This document shows positions 53,120-61,706 of a stretch of 64,000 bases of DNA, piece after piece. Below the pieces are notes generated by a model that did no database searches, was not told the origin of the DNA, and worked only from the letters and a program-made list of their open reading frames with translations. Origin of the DNA: Phycisphaera sp. (GTDB lineage: Bacteria; Planctomycetota; Phycisphaerae; Phycisphaerales; UBA1924); the NCBI GenBank assembly GCA_003712165.1, contig RHLH01000001.1, forward strand, positions 1 through 64,000. The letters are read 5' to 3'. Positions within the stretch are counted from its first letter, which is position 1. Every line of letters starts with the position of its first letter. The translations under genes and the position numbers were made by a program.

Positions 53120-53755
53120 CTACTTGATCAACCGTGATAGCAACTCGTATACCATGTATAGCACACCCGCTACAACGACTGGGTTAAACAACAGAACCCA
53201 CCTAAGATCCTGAATCATCAATCGCTGTGCATACAAGTACAAGAAGCACGCTAACGCGACGGAGAGCGCCGCGTTTAGCCCCAGAAATAGCGAACCCGCA
53301 GTTGCCCCCGGGGACGCTAGAAGCTCAAGAAACTCGATGAGTGCCGCGAACGATGCAACAACAACCGAGAGAATGGTGACGACCTGAACGTGTACGTCGT
53401 TGCCGCTGCTCGTGGGGGGCTCTACAAGCTCGCTGACATATAGCGGTCTGCCGCATTCAGGACATGAATTGTCCTTGAGCTTTCGAAGCGGATAACCACA
53501 GTTTGGGCAACCAGCCTCATAAACATCCAGAAACCGCTCGAGATTCGTTGCCTCTGGCGACCCCACCATCGGCCTCGGCATCCGGTTCTGCTCCTGAAAA
53601 GCGCCGTGAATCCATATAACTTCGTTGATCTCAAGCGCCTTTGCACAGGCGGGGCACACCGCAGCCATGCAACCACGCAGATTCCGATAGCAAGCAGGAC
53701 ACGGCGCATCGTGCTCCGCGAGATACTCCAGAAGCTGTTGGTTGTTCTGGCTCAT
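53120..53755 (-). CDS. Double zinc-ribbon membrane protein (tandem paralogue 3)
   Basis: 211 residues from ATG 53755, overlapping the stop of the upstream paralogue (ATGA). Two zinc ribbons: CPAC...CPAC (about 19-37) and CPNC...CPEC (about 82-103). Hydrophobic segments follow at about 128-150, 157-178 and 185-205. Closely the same plan as the upstream gene. The ribbons are probably cytoplasmic. Function unknown. Confidence 0.72.
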   Translation of the reverse strand: MSQNNQQLLEYLAEHDAPCPACYRNLRGCMAAVCPACAKALEINEVIWIHGAFQEQNRMPRPMVGSPEATNLERFLDVYEAGCPNCGYPLRKLKDNSCPECGRPLYVSELVEPPTSSGNDVHVQVVTILSVVVASFAALIEFLELLASPGATAGSLFLGLNAALSVALACFLYLYAQRLMIQDLRWVLLFNPVVVAGVLYMVYELLSRLIK

Positions 53756-54396
53756 AAGAATGTGTAGTACACCATCGATAGAGACCACAAAGCAACAATG
53801 ATGAAAACGATCGAACTCAGCGGGTTGAAAAGCAACGCCCAGAGCGGTCGGCGAGAGATCGCCCTGTGAAAGGGCCCCATGAACAAATACGCCTGCATCC
53901 CGAACAAGAGCAGAGCCATCAGCGAGAAGACAACGACGCCAAATGGGGCCGACCCAAAGATAGGGTACAACACCAATAGCGCTGCAAACAGAATCGGGAT
54001 GACCGAGAAGATCATCACGAAATCCGCAAACCTCGCGGGCTTGAATTCCTCGCCGCCCGGCGGCACATCAAGCTCAAGCAGCCCGAGTTCTCTGTTGCAC
54101 TCGGGGCAGCAATCGGCCTGAAGCCCCCGCAACTGATAGCCGCAGTCCGGACACTCCGCGTCGTGACTCTGCAGATACCGGCGCAGCGCCTCGGGCCCCG
54201 CATCCTCCGGAGGAGGCATCGGAGGTCCCTTCGCGTTGCCGTGTATCAGATGCAGTGAACGCAGTTCGCCCAGAAACAGTTGCCTTCTGCAGACCGGACA
54301 GGCGGGGCCGACCTGCCCACGCAGATTCTTCATGCACCCAGGACACGGCGCGTCTCGGTCGGCGAGAAACGAGATGAGTGCCGGCTTGTCGTCCAT
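53752..54396 (-). CDS. Double zinc-ribbon membrane protein (tandem paralogue 2)
   Basis: 214 residues. First ribbon CPGC...CPVC (about 18-36), second CPDC...CPEC (about 82-100), then three or four membrane segments (about 124-145, 150-172, 190-212). The start RDAPCPGC echoes EHDAPCPAC in the downstream paralogue and RDMRCPRC in the upstream one, which supports tandem duplication. Translationally coupled to the downstream paralogue. Confidence 0.72.
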   Translation of the reverse strand: MDDKPALISFLADRDAPCPGCMKNLRGQVGPACPVCRRQLFLGELRSLHLIHGNAKGPPMPPPEDAGPEALRRYLQSHDAECPDCGYQLRGLQADCCPECNRELGLLELDVPPGGEEFKPARFADFVMIFSVIPILFAALLVLYPIFGSAPFGVVVFSLMALLLFGMQAYLFMGPFHRAISRRPLWALLFNPLSSIVFIIVALWSLSMVYYTFL

Positions 54397-54450
54397 ACCG
54401 AATGCTCTATACGTGTGACAAGCCTGTTGGTTTGGGCGAAGTCTGACTCA

Positions 54451-54930
54451 TCAAATTTCAGCCCCGATCGACCACAGCGAGAACACGATTACCAAAACGC
54501 ACGGCACGATCATCCACCACCAGCACGCCGCCGCGATGAACTGCCAGCGGACCTTGCTCTGCTGGAGCATCCTCAGCTTGTACACGAACGCGAGCACGAT
54601 GAGCACCGGGTGCACAACCAGGCCCGAGGCCAGCACCATCAACATCCAGTTGAACCCGCGGCCGCCCGTCGCGTTCGATGCCGACAGCACAAGGAACACA
54701 ACAGTCGCAAGCCCAAGTCCCACGACCGAGAGGCGAAAGAGCCCCTCCTGCGAAGAGGTGTGCCTGTAGTCTACATCATGCGCGAGGCACACCGCCTGCC
54801 GGTTGATCGCCAGAAGCGACCCGCACTCGGGGCAGTACATACTCCGCCCGCCCCGCAGGTTGTAGTTGCACCGGGGGCACCGCATGTCCCGGTCTTTGAG
54901 AATCAGCGGGATGAGCTCTTCGTCGTTCAA
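54451..54930 (-). CDS. Single zinc-ribbon membrane protein (tandem paralogue 1)
   Basis: 159 residues from a TTG. One ribbon CPRC...CPEC (about 18-36), then membrane segments (about 70-90, 95-118, 130-155). Shares LILKDRDMRCPRCNYNLRGG with the start of its two neighbours but lacks the second ribbon. No strong ribosome site. Possibly the first gene of a three-gene unit. Confidence 0.65.
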   Translation of the reverse strand: MNDEELIPLILKDRDMRCPRCNYNLRGGRSMYCPECGSLLAINRQAVCLAHDVDYRHTSSQEGLFRLSVVGLGLATVVFLVLSASNATGGRGFNWMLMVLASGLVVHPVLIVLAFVYKLRMLQQSKVRWQFIAAACWWWMIVPCVLVIVFSLWSIGAEI

Positions 54931-54977
54931 ACCAAGAGCTTATTCGATTGTGCGAGATAGATTGTTCGCCGACTGAC

Positions 54978-55895
54978 TTATCGCCTGCGAGGCAGAGCAA
55001 GCAGCCCGCCAAGCCCCGCGATCACCGCAACACCCGGTGCCGGCACCAGCGAGTACACCGCGCCCGTCGCCGGGACGCCCAGGTACATCTCGCCCGTCGG
55101 CGCGAACCCGATGTGCGCATCGGACCAGCCTGGCACACTCTGATCGACCCCGTCAAAGAGCCCGGTCGCGAGCACGAGCGAGCTGCCGTCGTTATAGAGC
55201 CGGATGAGTGCGCCCCGGTCGCTGTCGATGGCGTACGCGCCGCGTTCCCACTCGAGCGTGCCGTTGCCGAACGCGAGTTCGGTCAGGCTGGCGCTCTGCG
55301 TCTGCGAGAGGGTCGTTGAGGTGAGTGAGCCGCTCGCGTCAAGCCCGCTGACCCTGCCGTTGTCGTCGACGACAACACGCGTAGCGAAGCTGCTCGTCAC
55401 AGCGAGCGTCGAGTAAGAGCCGTGCGTGCTGAGGCGCTGGATTCTGCTCAGGCCGTAGTCCGCGAAATAGAGCGCGCCGTCACCGCCGACGACGATATCC
55501 TCTGGGTTGTTCATGTCCGGGCCCGTGAGCGCGAATCTGTACGAGTCGCCCGACGGGCTGATCGAGTACAGCCCCTGGTTGCTCCCAACAAGCACGGAGC
55601 CCGCGGGGCCGAAGGAGCCGTCGATGTCCCACGCGACCGCGTCCGGGTCCGGGACCGCTGCGCCGAACGCGCTGACCGTCCCGTCAGGCTGCATGACCCG
55701 GATCTGCTGCGCGCTGCCCGCGCCGGGGCCTGTTGTGCCGAAGGCGACCTCGCCGGTCACCGGATTCACCGACATCCGGCCCATGTTCTCAACAGTCGCG
55801 AGCCGCTCGATCGTCAGATAATCCGAGACCGGTTCAGCGCAGGCGAGCCCGGCGGTGAACACAACAGTCGCAGCGGCGGCTAGGGTCGTTCTCAT
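54978..55895 (-). CDS. Secreted propeller-like protein with PEP-CTERM-like sorting tail
   Basis: 305 residues from ATG 55895, with GGAGAAAGG upstream; a much longer frame upstream has no coding character. A signal peptide ends at GLACAEP. Residues ~30-275 are strand-rich repeats (VNPVTGEVAFGTTG, DIVVGGDGALYFADYGLSRIQRLS, FAPTGEMYLGVPATGAVYSL), probably a small propeller. The C-terminus PAPGVAVIAGLGGLLALPRRR has the P-x-P, hydrophobic helix and Arg cluster of PEP-CTERM signals. This would be cut by an exosortase, which is not in the window. Function unknown. Confidence 0.78.
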   Translation of the reverse strand: MRTTLAAAATVVFTAGLACAEPVSDYLTIERLATVENMGRMSVNPVTGEVAFGTTGPGAGSAQQIRVMQPDGTVSAFGAAVPDPDAVAWDIDGSFGPAGSVLVGSNQGLYSISPSGDSYRFALTGPDMNNPEDIVVGGDGALYFADYGLSRIQRLSTHGSYSTLAVTSSFATRVVVDDNGRVSGLDASGSLTSTTLSQTQSASLTELAFGNGTLEWERGAYAIDSDRGALIRLYNDGSSLVLATGLFDGVDQSVPGWSDAHIGFAPTGEMYLGVPATGAVYSLVPAPGVAVIAGLGGLLALPRRR

Positions 55896-56152
55896 GTCTT
55901 GGCCTTTCTCCGGTTGTTCAGGACGCAAAGCGCCCGCAACCACAAGCTGCGCCAGAACCCCTCCAGCACCCACCCGATCGAGTGGCCAACCCTGTCCGCG
56001 CGCATACCTAATCGCTACAACCCGCACAACCAGGCCCCGATAAGCCCGCAGCCGGCACAGACCAACCTGCTGCGCGATCGCCTCAGCAGAAATCGCGTGC
56101 ACCGACCCGTGTTGTTTGTGAACGTCACCCCTGCGAGTAGGGGGAATGAACA

Positions 56153-56518
56153 ATGTTGCCGACACCCAGTGCCATCTCAATCGCAGACGACCGCAGAGAC
56201 GCGGGGCGTATCCAGTGCCAGGAATTGCGTTCCAATGTGGGAGAGATCGTCGACGCTTCCTCCACTGGGCTGCGCATCAAGGGCAAGCTGCCGAGCGGCT
56301 CAAGGCCTATGTCCACGGTCATGATCAACGTCTCAAGCGACGACCAAGTCTTGTCGCTGAATTGTGAGATCCGCTGGATCAAGAAACAGGCATTCCGAGG
56401 TACCACGTTCGGTGTCGCGTTCCTGGACATTTCAGAAGATCAGCGCCGCCAGCTGTGGCAGATGATCCGCACCGGGAACGTCGTCACCAACTGCTCCAGG
56501 ATGATCAACGCGGCCTAA
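56153..56518 (+). CDS. PilZ-domain protein
   Basis: 121 residues from ATG 56153 with AGGGGG upstream. A PilZ-type barrel: [29 protein letters not shown], with RR near the start and the D-x-S-x-x-G motif needed for cyclic-di-GMP binding, then strands ending [16 protein letters not shown]. The usual RxxxR spacing is not perfect here, so binding is likely but unproven. It may control motility, adhesion or export. Divergent from the PEP-CTERM-like gene across 257 bp. Confidence 0.82.
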   Translation: MLPTPSAISIADDRRDAGRIQCQELRSNVGEIVDASSTGLRIKGKLPSGSRPMSTVMINVSSDDQVLSLNCEIRWIKKQAFRGTTFGVAFLDISEDQRRQLWQMIRTGNVVTNCSRMINAA

Positions 56519-56525
56519 TTCACAC

Positions 56526-56548
56526 CCGGGCGTAACATCCGGGCCCGG
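56526..56548 (+). terminator. Terminator-like hairpin after the PilZ gene
   Basis: CCGGGC (56526-56531) pairs with GCCCGG (56543-56548), seven bases after the stop, followed by TTTCC. A second hairpin (AGCCCGCC with GGCGGGCT, 56582-56604) lies before the next gene. Confidence 0.5.
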
Positions 56549-56627
56549 TTTCCGTACGAACTCACCAGAGAACACCCGCAAAGCCCGCCACTCACAGGCG
56601 GGCTGTTGGTATGCTCTGAGAGGAGTC

Positions 56628-57332
56628 ATGGGGAACACCGCACACAAACTACCGAGACGCGCCTTCACGCTCATCGAGCTGCTCGCGGTCATCTCCATCA
56701 TCGCCCTGCTCATCGGCATCCTCCTGCCCGCGCTAGGCAGCGCCCGCAAGCGAGCACAGAACGTCAAGTGCCTCGCTAACCTCAAGGGCATCGGTATCGG
56801 CATCCAGCTCTACTACAACGACTTCGAGCTCCTGCCCGACGTCCTGCCCCTGACCGACCCCGACGGCAACACAAACGACCCCGCGCTGCTCGGCGTCCTC
56901 GCCGATTACATGGACGTGCCCGCGCCCCGCCGAGAGATTCCGGGAGACGACACATCCTTCTGGATCGTCGATGACCCGTGGAAGTGTCCCTCCGACAAAG
57001 AGAGCGACGACGGAGCCTCCGGGTTCCGCCCTGTCAACGAGGTCTTCGGCACCAGCTACGAGTACGTCGCCGGCAAGCTCATCTTCGCCTCCGAGCTATT
57101 CGAACTCTTCCCCGGCGCCGACCGGTCGATCATCCAGAAAGCGATCACCGTCGGACTCGAAAGTCGCGACTGGCCTCTGCTCGTCGACGCCGACCGCTGG
57201 CACGGCACAGAAGACGGCAGAAACGCCCTCTATTTCCCCTCCATGCGCGCCGACGTCAATGTCGACCCGACACAAAAAGAGTTCGAAGCATTCCTCGAAC
57301 AGATCACGCCCAACAGGCCGACACTGCCATGA
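56628..57332 (+). CDS. Type IV prepilin-like (pseudopilin) protein
   Basis: 234 residues with GAGAGGAG before the ATG. The N-terminus [27 protein letters not shown] is the class III prepilin signal: cleavage would occur before the Phe-Thr-Leu-Ile-Glu, with Glu at position 5 of the mature form. The rest is a soluble head with [13 protein letters not shown] and a Cys in [11 protein letters not shown]. Many planctomycetes carry large families of such proteins, used in secretion or surface structures. Coupled to the next gene by ATGA. Confidence 0.88.
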   Translation: MGNTAHKLPRRAFTLIELLAVISIIALLIGILLPALGSARKRAQNVKCLANLKGIGIGIQLYYNDFELLPDVLPLTDPDGNTNDPALLGVLADYMDVPAPRREIPGDDTSFWIVDDPWKCPSDKESDDGASGFRPVNEVFGTSYEYVAGKLIFASELFELFPGADRSIIQKAITVGLESRDWPLLVDADRWHGTEDGRNALYFPSMRADVNVDPTQKEFEAFLEQITPNRPTLP

Positions 57333-58201
57333 CCGAGCGAGGCCCAATCACGCACGAGTTCGAGCCGCTCGTCTACGACTCCGCCGAAGAAGACGGGCTC
57401 AACACCGCCCCAAAGAAACGAGCCAGAAAGGAACGCGCACCGCGCAGATCCGTCCGGCAGCGATGGAGAGACTTCGTTGCCGCGCGCACCGACACACCCG
57501 AGAGAGCCAGAAAGTTCAAGCGCAACTCGATCATCGCGGGATCGATCGCACTGCTCGCCGCGGGCTTCGGCGCGTACATGATGCTCCGCCCCTACCCACA
57601 GCCCGACTACGAAGACGACCCACTCGACGAGATATTCAACTACACACTCTTCCAGAACGAGTTCAACAACCTCCCCGTCGAAGAACGCGTCAGGCTCGTC
57701 GGCTCACTCGTCAAACGCGTCGAGAGCATGGGCGGGTCCGACGGCACGCTCCTCGCCGCCTTCGCAGCGGGCATCTCCGGCGCCGCCCGCGACCAGCTCG
57801 AAGAGAACGCTTCGCAGCTCATGCTCGACTTCATGGACCACTTCGCAAAGGACTACGACACCACGGGCGACCCGGCTGCTCAGGAAGACAACATCCGCCA
57901 GCTCATCGTCGACATGACCAGGCTCGCCGAGGAATTCGACGGCAGGCCCACCGGCAAGTCCGACGAACAGATCATGGAAGAAGCATTCGCGCAAGCCGAA
58001 CGCGACCAGCGCGTCTTCCGCGACCCAAACAGAGGCCCATCCCTCGCCGGCGTCTCGCGGTTCACCAACATGATGGAAAACCGCGTCGGCGCCCGAGGCA
58101 CCCCCCACCAGCGCGCACGCATCACACGCATGATGCGTGACATGACCCGCTACCTCCGCAACGAAGACCTCGCCACGGGCGAACCCAAAGGCGGCGGCTA
58201 A
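57329..58201 (+). CDS. Single-pass membrane protein of unknown function
   Basis: 290 residues from ATG 57329 overlapping the stop of the prepilin gene. An Arg/Lys-rich N-terminal region (about 28-66, [12 protein letters not shown]) precedes one membrane helix (about 67-86, [20 protein letters not shown]). The rest, outside the cytoplasm, is helical and acidic ([20 protein letters not shown] onward). It ends GEPKGGG. Because it is coupled to a pseudopilin gene, it may work with that protein; no motif supports a specific role. Confidence 0.75.
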   Translation: MTERGPITHEFEPLVYDSAEEDGLNTAPKKRARKERAPRRSVRQRWRDFVAARTDTPERARKFKRNSIIAGSIALLAAGFGAYMMLRPYPQPDYEDDPLDEIFNYTLFQNEFNNLPVEERVRLVGSLVKRVESMGGSDGTLLAAFAAGISGAARDQLEENASQLMLDFMDHFAKDYDTTGDPAAQEDNIRQLIVDMTRLAEEFDGRPTGKSDEQIMEEAFAQAERDQRVFRDPNRGPSLAGVSRFTNMMENRVGARGTPHQRARITRMMRDMTRYLRNEDLATGEPKGGG

Positions 58202-58205
58202 ACAC

Positions 58206-58679
58206 TCAACCCAATCGAAACCGGGCAAGCTCGCCCGCGGAGTACCGGCCCCGCGCCTCGGCCCACTCGTAGCCAAGAAACTCAAAGCCGCACTTCTCAA
58301 GCACACGCACCGACCCCGCGTTGCTCTTCGAGCACGTCGCATACAGAGGCCTTGTTTCCACCTCGTCCACCAGCAGCACGAGCGCCGCCGATGCGATCCC
58401 GCGCCCCCAGTGCTCTCTGCCGATCCAGTACCCGACGGTGTCCAACTCGTTTACCCGGAAGCAGAGCGCAAGCCCCGCGACCTCGCCGTCGGCGACGATC
58501 GACCGCGTCACGATCGAAGGGTCGGCAAGCGTCTCCTGCCAGTATCGCTCGAACTCGTCGGCATCACGCGGATTCACGCCAGACATCCGCACCGAGTCCG
58601 CATCCATCTGGCGCTCGTAGATCAGCGGCAGGTCGTCCTCTGTAACCGGACGCAGTATGACAGAATCAGGCTTCTTCAT
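58206..58679 (-). CDS. GNAT-family acetyltransferase (RimJ/RimL-like), copy 2
   Basis: 157 residues from ATG 58679, overlapping the stop of the upstream copy (ATGA). The acetyl-CoA site is HWGRGIASAALVLLVDEV, followed by CSKSNAGSVRVLEKCGFEFLGYE, typical of RimJ/RimL-type GNATs. It shares clear similarity with the adjacent gene over its whole length. Substrate unknown. Confidence 0.85.
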   Translation of the reverse strand: MKKPDSVILRPVTEDDLPLIYERQMDADSVRMSGVNPRDADEFERYWQETLADPSIVTRSIVADGEVAGLALCFRVNELDTVGYWIGREHWGRGIASAALVLLVDEVETRPLYATCSKSNAGSVRVLEKCGFEFLGYEWAEARGRYSAGELARFRLG

Positions 58680-59146
58680 CGCTCGCCTACGAGCCGAAAC
58701 TTCGCCTCCTCGCTGGCCGGAAACCGCTCTGTTGCCTCCGCCCACTCGTAGCCCAGCAGCTCGAACCCGCATTTCTCGAGCACGCGCACCGATGCGACGT
58801 TGCTGCTCGATGCGCGGGCGTAGAGCGGCCGCGTCTGTACTTCGTCCAGCAGGAGCGAAAGTGCGCGCGTCGCGACCCCACGCCCCCACCACTCCTTCTT
58901 GATCCAGTACCCGACCGAATCGAGCCCATGGAGCTTGAAGCACCCGATGTTCCCGGCGAGCTCGCCGTCCACGATGATCACGCGCGCCGTGACCGTCGGG
59001 TCAAGCAGAACATCTCGCCAGTGATTGTCGAACGTCGCCCGGTCTCGCGGGTTCGCGACTGCCATCCGGTTCGCGTCCGGGTCCAGCTGATATTCATATA
59101 TCGCCGGCAGATCTTCGGGTTGGACAGGCCGCAACTCGATACGCAC
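58676..59146 (-). CDS. GNAT-family acetyltransferase (RimJ/RimL-like), copy 1
   Basis: 156 residues from a GTG. The acetyl-CoA site is WWGRGVATRALSLLLDEV, with ASSSNVASVRVLEKCGFELLGYE near the C-terminus. A tandem paralogue of the following gene: both end with ...GFE(L/F)LGYEWAEA and an Arg-Phe-Arg-Leu motif. Substrate unknown; members of this group modify ribosomal proteins, small amines or antibiotics. Confidence 0.85.
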   Translation of the reverse strand: MRIELRPVQPEDLPAIYEYQLDPDANRMAVANPRDRATFDNHWRDVLLDPTVTARVIIVDGELAGNIGCFKLHGLDSVGYWIKKEWWGRGVATRALSLLLDEVQTRPLYARASSSNVASVRVLEKCGFELLGYEWAEATERFPASEEAKFRLVGER

Positions 59147-59156
59147 GCAGATACCC

Positions 59157-60173
59157 CTATTCCGTCTGGTTGCGCGTCACACACAGCGCGATCACCGTGC
59201 CATCGCGCACGCGGAGGTCCGTCAGCCGAACAACACGCCCATCGCTCAGATCGACCTCCGCGAGTTCGAAGAGCGGCAGCTGGCCGGTCAGCTTCTCAAA
59301 CAGCGCCTCTGCCTGCGCCGTCCCCCGCAACTGTTCCGGGATATAGCTCGCCGCCGATGTGTCAGCACCGCGCAGCACCCAGCTCGCCGGGAGCGTGAGC
59401 TTGCCCATCGAAACAGTTTTCGCCTTCATCCAGAGCGACCCGTCGTCGCGTAATTCGGGCACGATCGCGCAGCTGTAGATCCGCGATCCTGTTTCCGTGA
59501 GTGCGCGCACGCCGATGCGCACCGTGCCGCTGTCGAAAACGATCTGAATCTGTGTGACAGACTCGGGCCAGGGCATCCCGCCGCTGATCTTGCTGAACCA
59601 ATCGGGCAGACCGATGTTGAGCCACGCGTTGGCGGCCTCGTCGGTCATCATCACGGGCCACTCAACCGATCCACCGATCAGCGTTCCCCTGTCTGCCGTG
59701 ATGTGCGTGAGTGTGCCGTTCTGGACCTGGTTTGAGAGATCGATGTTCCGCTGCGATGCCTTATCGACATCAACCCACCAGCTGGGCGCCGCGCGCGCGA
59801 GCGAGACACTGATCGCCGCCCCGATACTCACAACACCGAGCACGACAACCATCACCGATGCGAGAATCGCGCGCTTTCGCCGCATGAACCGCGCAAGCCT
59901 CCGCCGCTCCTTCGGGTCCGACAGGTGTGTCAGCGAACGCCAGACCGACCACCTCGGCTTGTCTTCAAGCTCCGGTGCTTCGAGTGTGTGCGCATCAGCT
60001 TCGTCAGCCGGCGACTCCACCCCGCTCTCGTCGGGCTTGGCGCTCGGCTTGAACTCAGTCCAAGTCGCCGATGACTCGGCATCGACCGGCCCCTTGGACC
60101 TGGGCTCGGGCAGCGCATCGAGAGACTGCGAGTCAGAGGCGTCGGGCGTCGGACTCGTCGGGGCGTCTGGCAC
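59157..60173 (-). CDS. Single-pass membrane protein of unknown function
   Basis: 338 residues from a GTG; the frame stays open for ~25 codons upstream without a start codon. The first ~75 residues are a cytoplasmic acidic, Pro/Ser-rich region (DAPTSPTPDASDSQSLDALP). A basic stretch (KERRRLARFMRRKRA) leads into one membrane helix (about 104-126). The ~210-residue outer domain shows MMTDEAANAWLNIGLPDWF and a DLRVRDGTVIAL strand near the end, and is not a family I recognise. It follows the dockerin gene on the same strand. Confidence 0.7.
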   Translation of the reverse strand: MPDAPTSPTPDASDSQSLDALPEPRSKGPVDAESSATWTEFKPSAKPDESGVESPADEADAHTLEAPELEDKPRWSVWRSLTHLSDPKERRRLARFMRRKRAILASVMVVVLGVVSIGAAISVSLARAAPSWWVDVDKASQRNIDLSNQVQNGTLTHITADRGTLIGGSVEWPVMMTDEAANAWLNIGLPDWFSKISGGMPWPESVTQIQIVFDSGTVRIGVRALTETGSRIYSCAIVPELRDDGSLWMKAKTVSMGKLTLPASWVLRGADTSAASYIPEQLRGTAQAEALFEKLTGQLPLFELAEVDLSDGRVVRLTDLRVRDGTVIALCVTRNQTE

Positions 60174-60254
60174 AAGAGCATCGTCCGCGATCGCCGGGCG
60201 GGTTTCAAGCTCGCCTGACGCCCGGATGTATCCGACAGCCCAGAATCACGCGAA

Positions 60255-61487
60255 TCAGTCACACCCGCTGTTGAACGCGTTGATCCACGCCGTGAAGTCC
60301 GTCGGCGACACCTCGCCGTCGCGGTTCACGTCGCCGGCACAAAAGTCGCTCGGTACGAGCAGAAACGCACGGTCTTGACCATCCTTTTCGCCGTTGCCCA
60401 CGATCCAGCCAAGCTCGTTGATGTCGGTTGCCGCTGTGAGGTGCCAGCCCATGTCGGAGCCATCAACAATCAAATCCGAAAGTCGAAGCGTGCCCCTCTC
60501 GGCAGACCACACGAACGCGGCTCGCTTCGCCTGCTTGTCGTACGCCTGACCGTTCGCGTCGAGTAGCACAACGTCGGCGTCCCCGACAACGGTCTTCGCG
60601 TCGTTCAGTGCCGCGGGGCGGATCGGGAGGTGGTCGGTGATATCGAGGTCGTAGTAGTACCAATTGCACCCCGTGTCTGGGTCGTCACAGTTGATCGCCT
60701 GGAGGTATCGGATTGCCCCCCCGAGCTCATGCACAAACGGCTTGCCAGGCGCGCCCGATGAACCAGAGTACTCAACAGACAGATACGCTTTGGTATCGGT
60801 CACGTCGAACACCTCGACATAGTCACCCAGCCCGCCGTACCCGCGCAGCCCGGTGCGAGGATCAAAGAAGTGCGCATCCGCGCCGCCGCCGTCGGTCCCG
60901 CCCACGACAACAAGACCAGAGTCAGTCATGTGGGGCGTTATGAAACTCTCGGTATCGTTACCACTGTGAAGCGTCGTTTCCATGCCTCCCGGCGTGCGCG
61001 CCCACCGCACCGCGACAAACATGCCGTACTCGGGATCTTTCGGATCTTGCCAGAACCCTGCGCCGGCCACCTCGCCCCGCGCACTGATAGAGTCGCCGAC
61101 TAAATAGACGTTCGTGTTTGCCGGGCTCGGCAGCGAGAGATGAACGCCGTCGTGCGCGAGAACAATCTTCTGCGCCGTCTGCGCCTGGTCCCAGACAGTG
61201 ACGAGTGCCGAGCCTTCATCGTTGATGTCAATGCCGCGGCTAGTCGTCCACGGCGCTAGGGTGAACGCGGTTGGTGAACCGGCCGCATCCCAGTACACGG
61301 CCGTCGCATTTGCGCCATCGTCGCTCGTTCCGACAACCATCCCGGTGTTGTTCAGCGCCGAAGCGCTACTCATTATCGCACCACTCAGCCCGGGCAATTC
61401 AACCAGCGTGTACGCATCCGCCACACCCTGCCCCATGGCCCCCGCTGCCGACAGACCCGCAAGAACGACAAGCAAACGACTCCGCAT
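60255..61487 (-). CDS. Secreted HAF-repeat-like protein with half dockerin
   Basis: 410 residues with GGAG eight bases before the ATG. The signal peptide ends near GAMGQ. Repeats of the form ALNNTGMVVGTSDDGANATAVYWD and DINELGWIVGNGEKDGQDRAFLL resemble HAF extracellular repeats. The tail has one dockerin-like loop only (DVNRDG...PTDFTAWINAFN) ending NSGCD, where the five others have two. Surface location is likely; function unknown. Confidence 0.82.
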   Translation of the reverse strand: MRSRLLVVLAGLSAAGAMGQGVADAYTLVELPGLSGAIMSSASALNNTGMVVGTSDDGANATAVYWDAAGSPTAFTLAPWTTSRGIDINDEGSALVTVWDQAQTAQKIVLAHDGVHLSLPSPANTNVYLVGDSISARGEVAGAGFWQDPKDPEYGMFVAVRWARTPGGMETTLHSGNDTESFITPHMTDSGLVVVGGTDGGGADAHFFDPRTGLRGYGGLGDYVEVFDVTDTKAYLSVEYSGSSGAPGKPFVHELGGAIRYLQAINCDDPDTGCNWYYYDLDITDHLPIRPAALNDAKTVVGDADVVLLDANGQAYDKQAKRAAFVWSAERGTLRLSDLIVDGSDMGWHLTAATDINELGWIVGNGEKDGQDRAFLLVPSDFCAGDVNRDGEVSPTDFTAWINAFNSGCD

Positions 61488-61706
61488 TGTGCCAACTCCA
61501 ATCCCGACGCGAACGCAGCGCGTATTCGGAAGGCCCGAATGGCCTCACAATTCAGCATAGATACGACGGGTAAGCGCCACAAGATCGCAGGCGTGACGAA
61601 GGCAGAATGAGAACAGCCCGAGCGTCCGGTTTTGAGTTATGCGAGTAACTCACCAGGACCATCAGGTGAGCACCCCGTGCCCCGCCCCGCTACCCTTCCA
61701 GCAACC

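Noticed and set aside
55896..56180. Upstream extension of the PEP-CTERM-like gene to 400 residues
   Set aside because: The extension lacks a signal peptide, reads as Arg/Val-rich low-complexity sequence, and would overlap the divergent PilZ gene; the ATG at 55895 has a good ribosome site and signal peptide.
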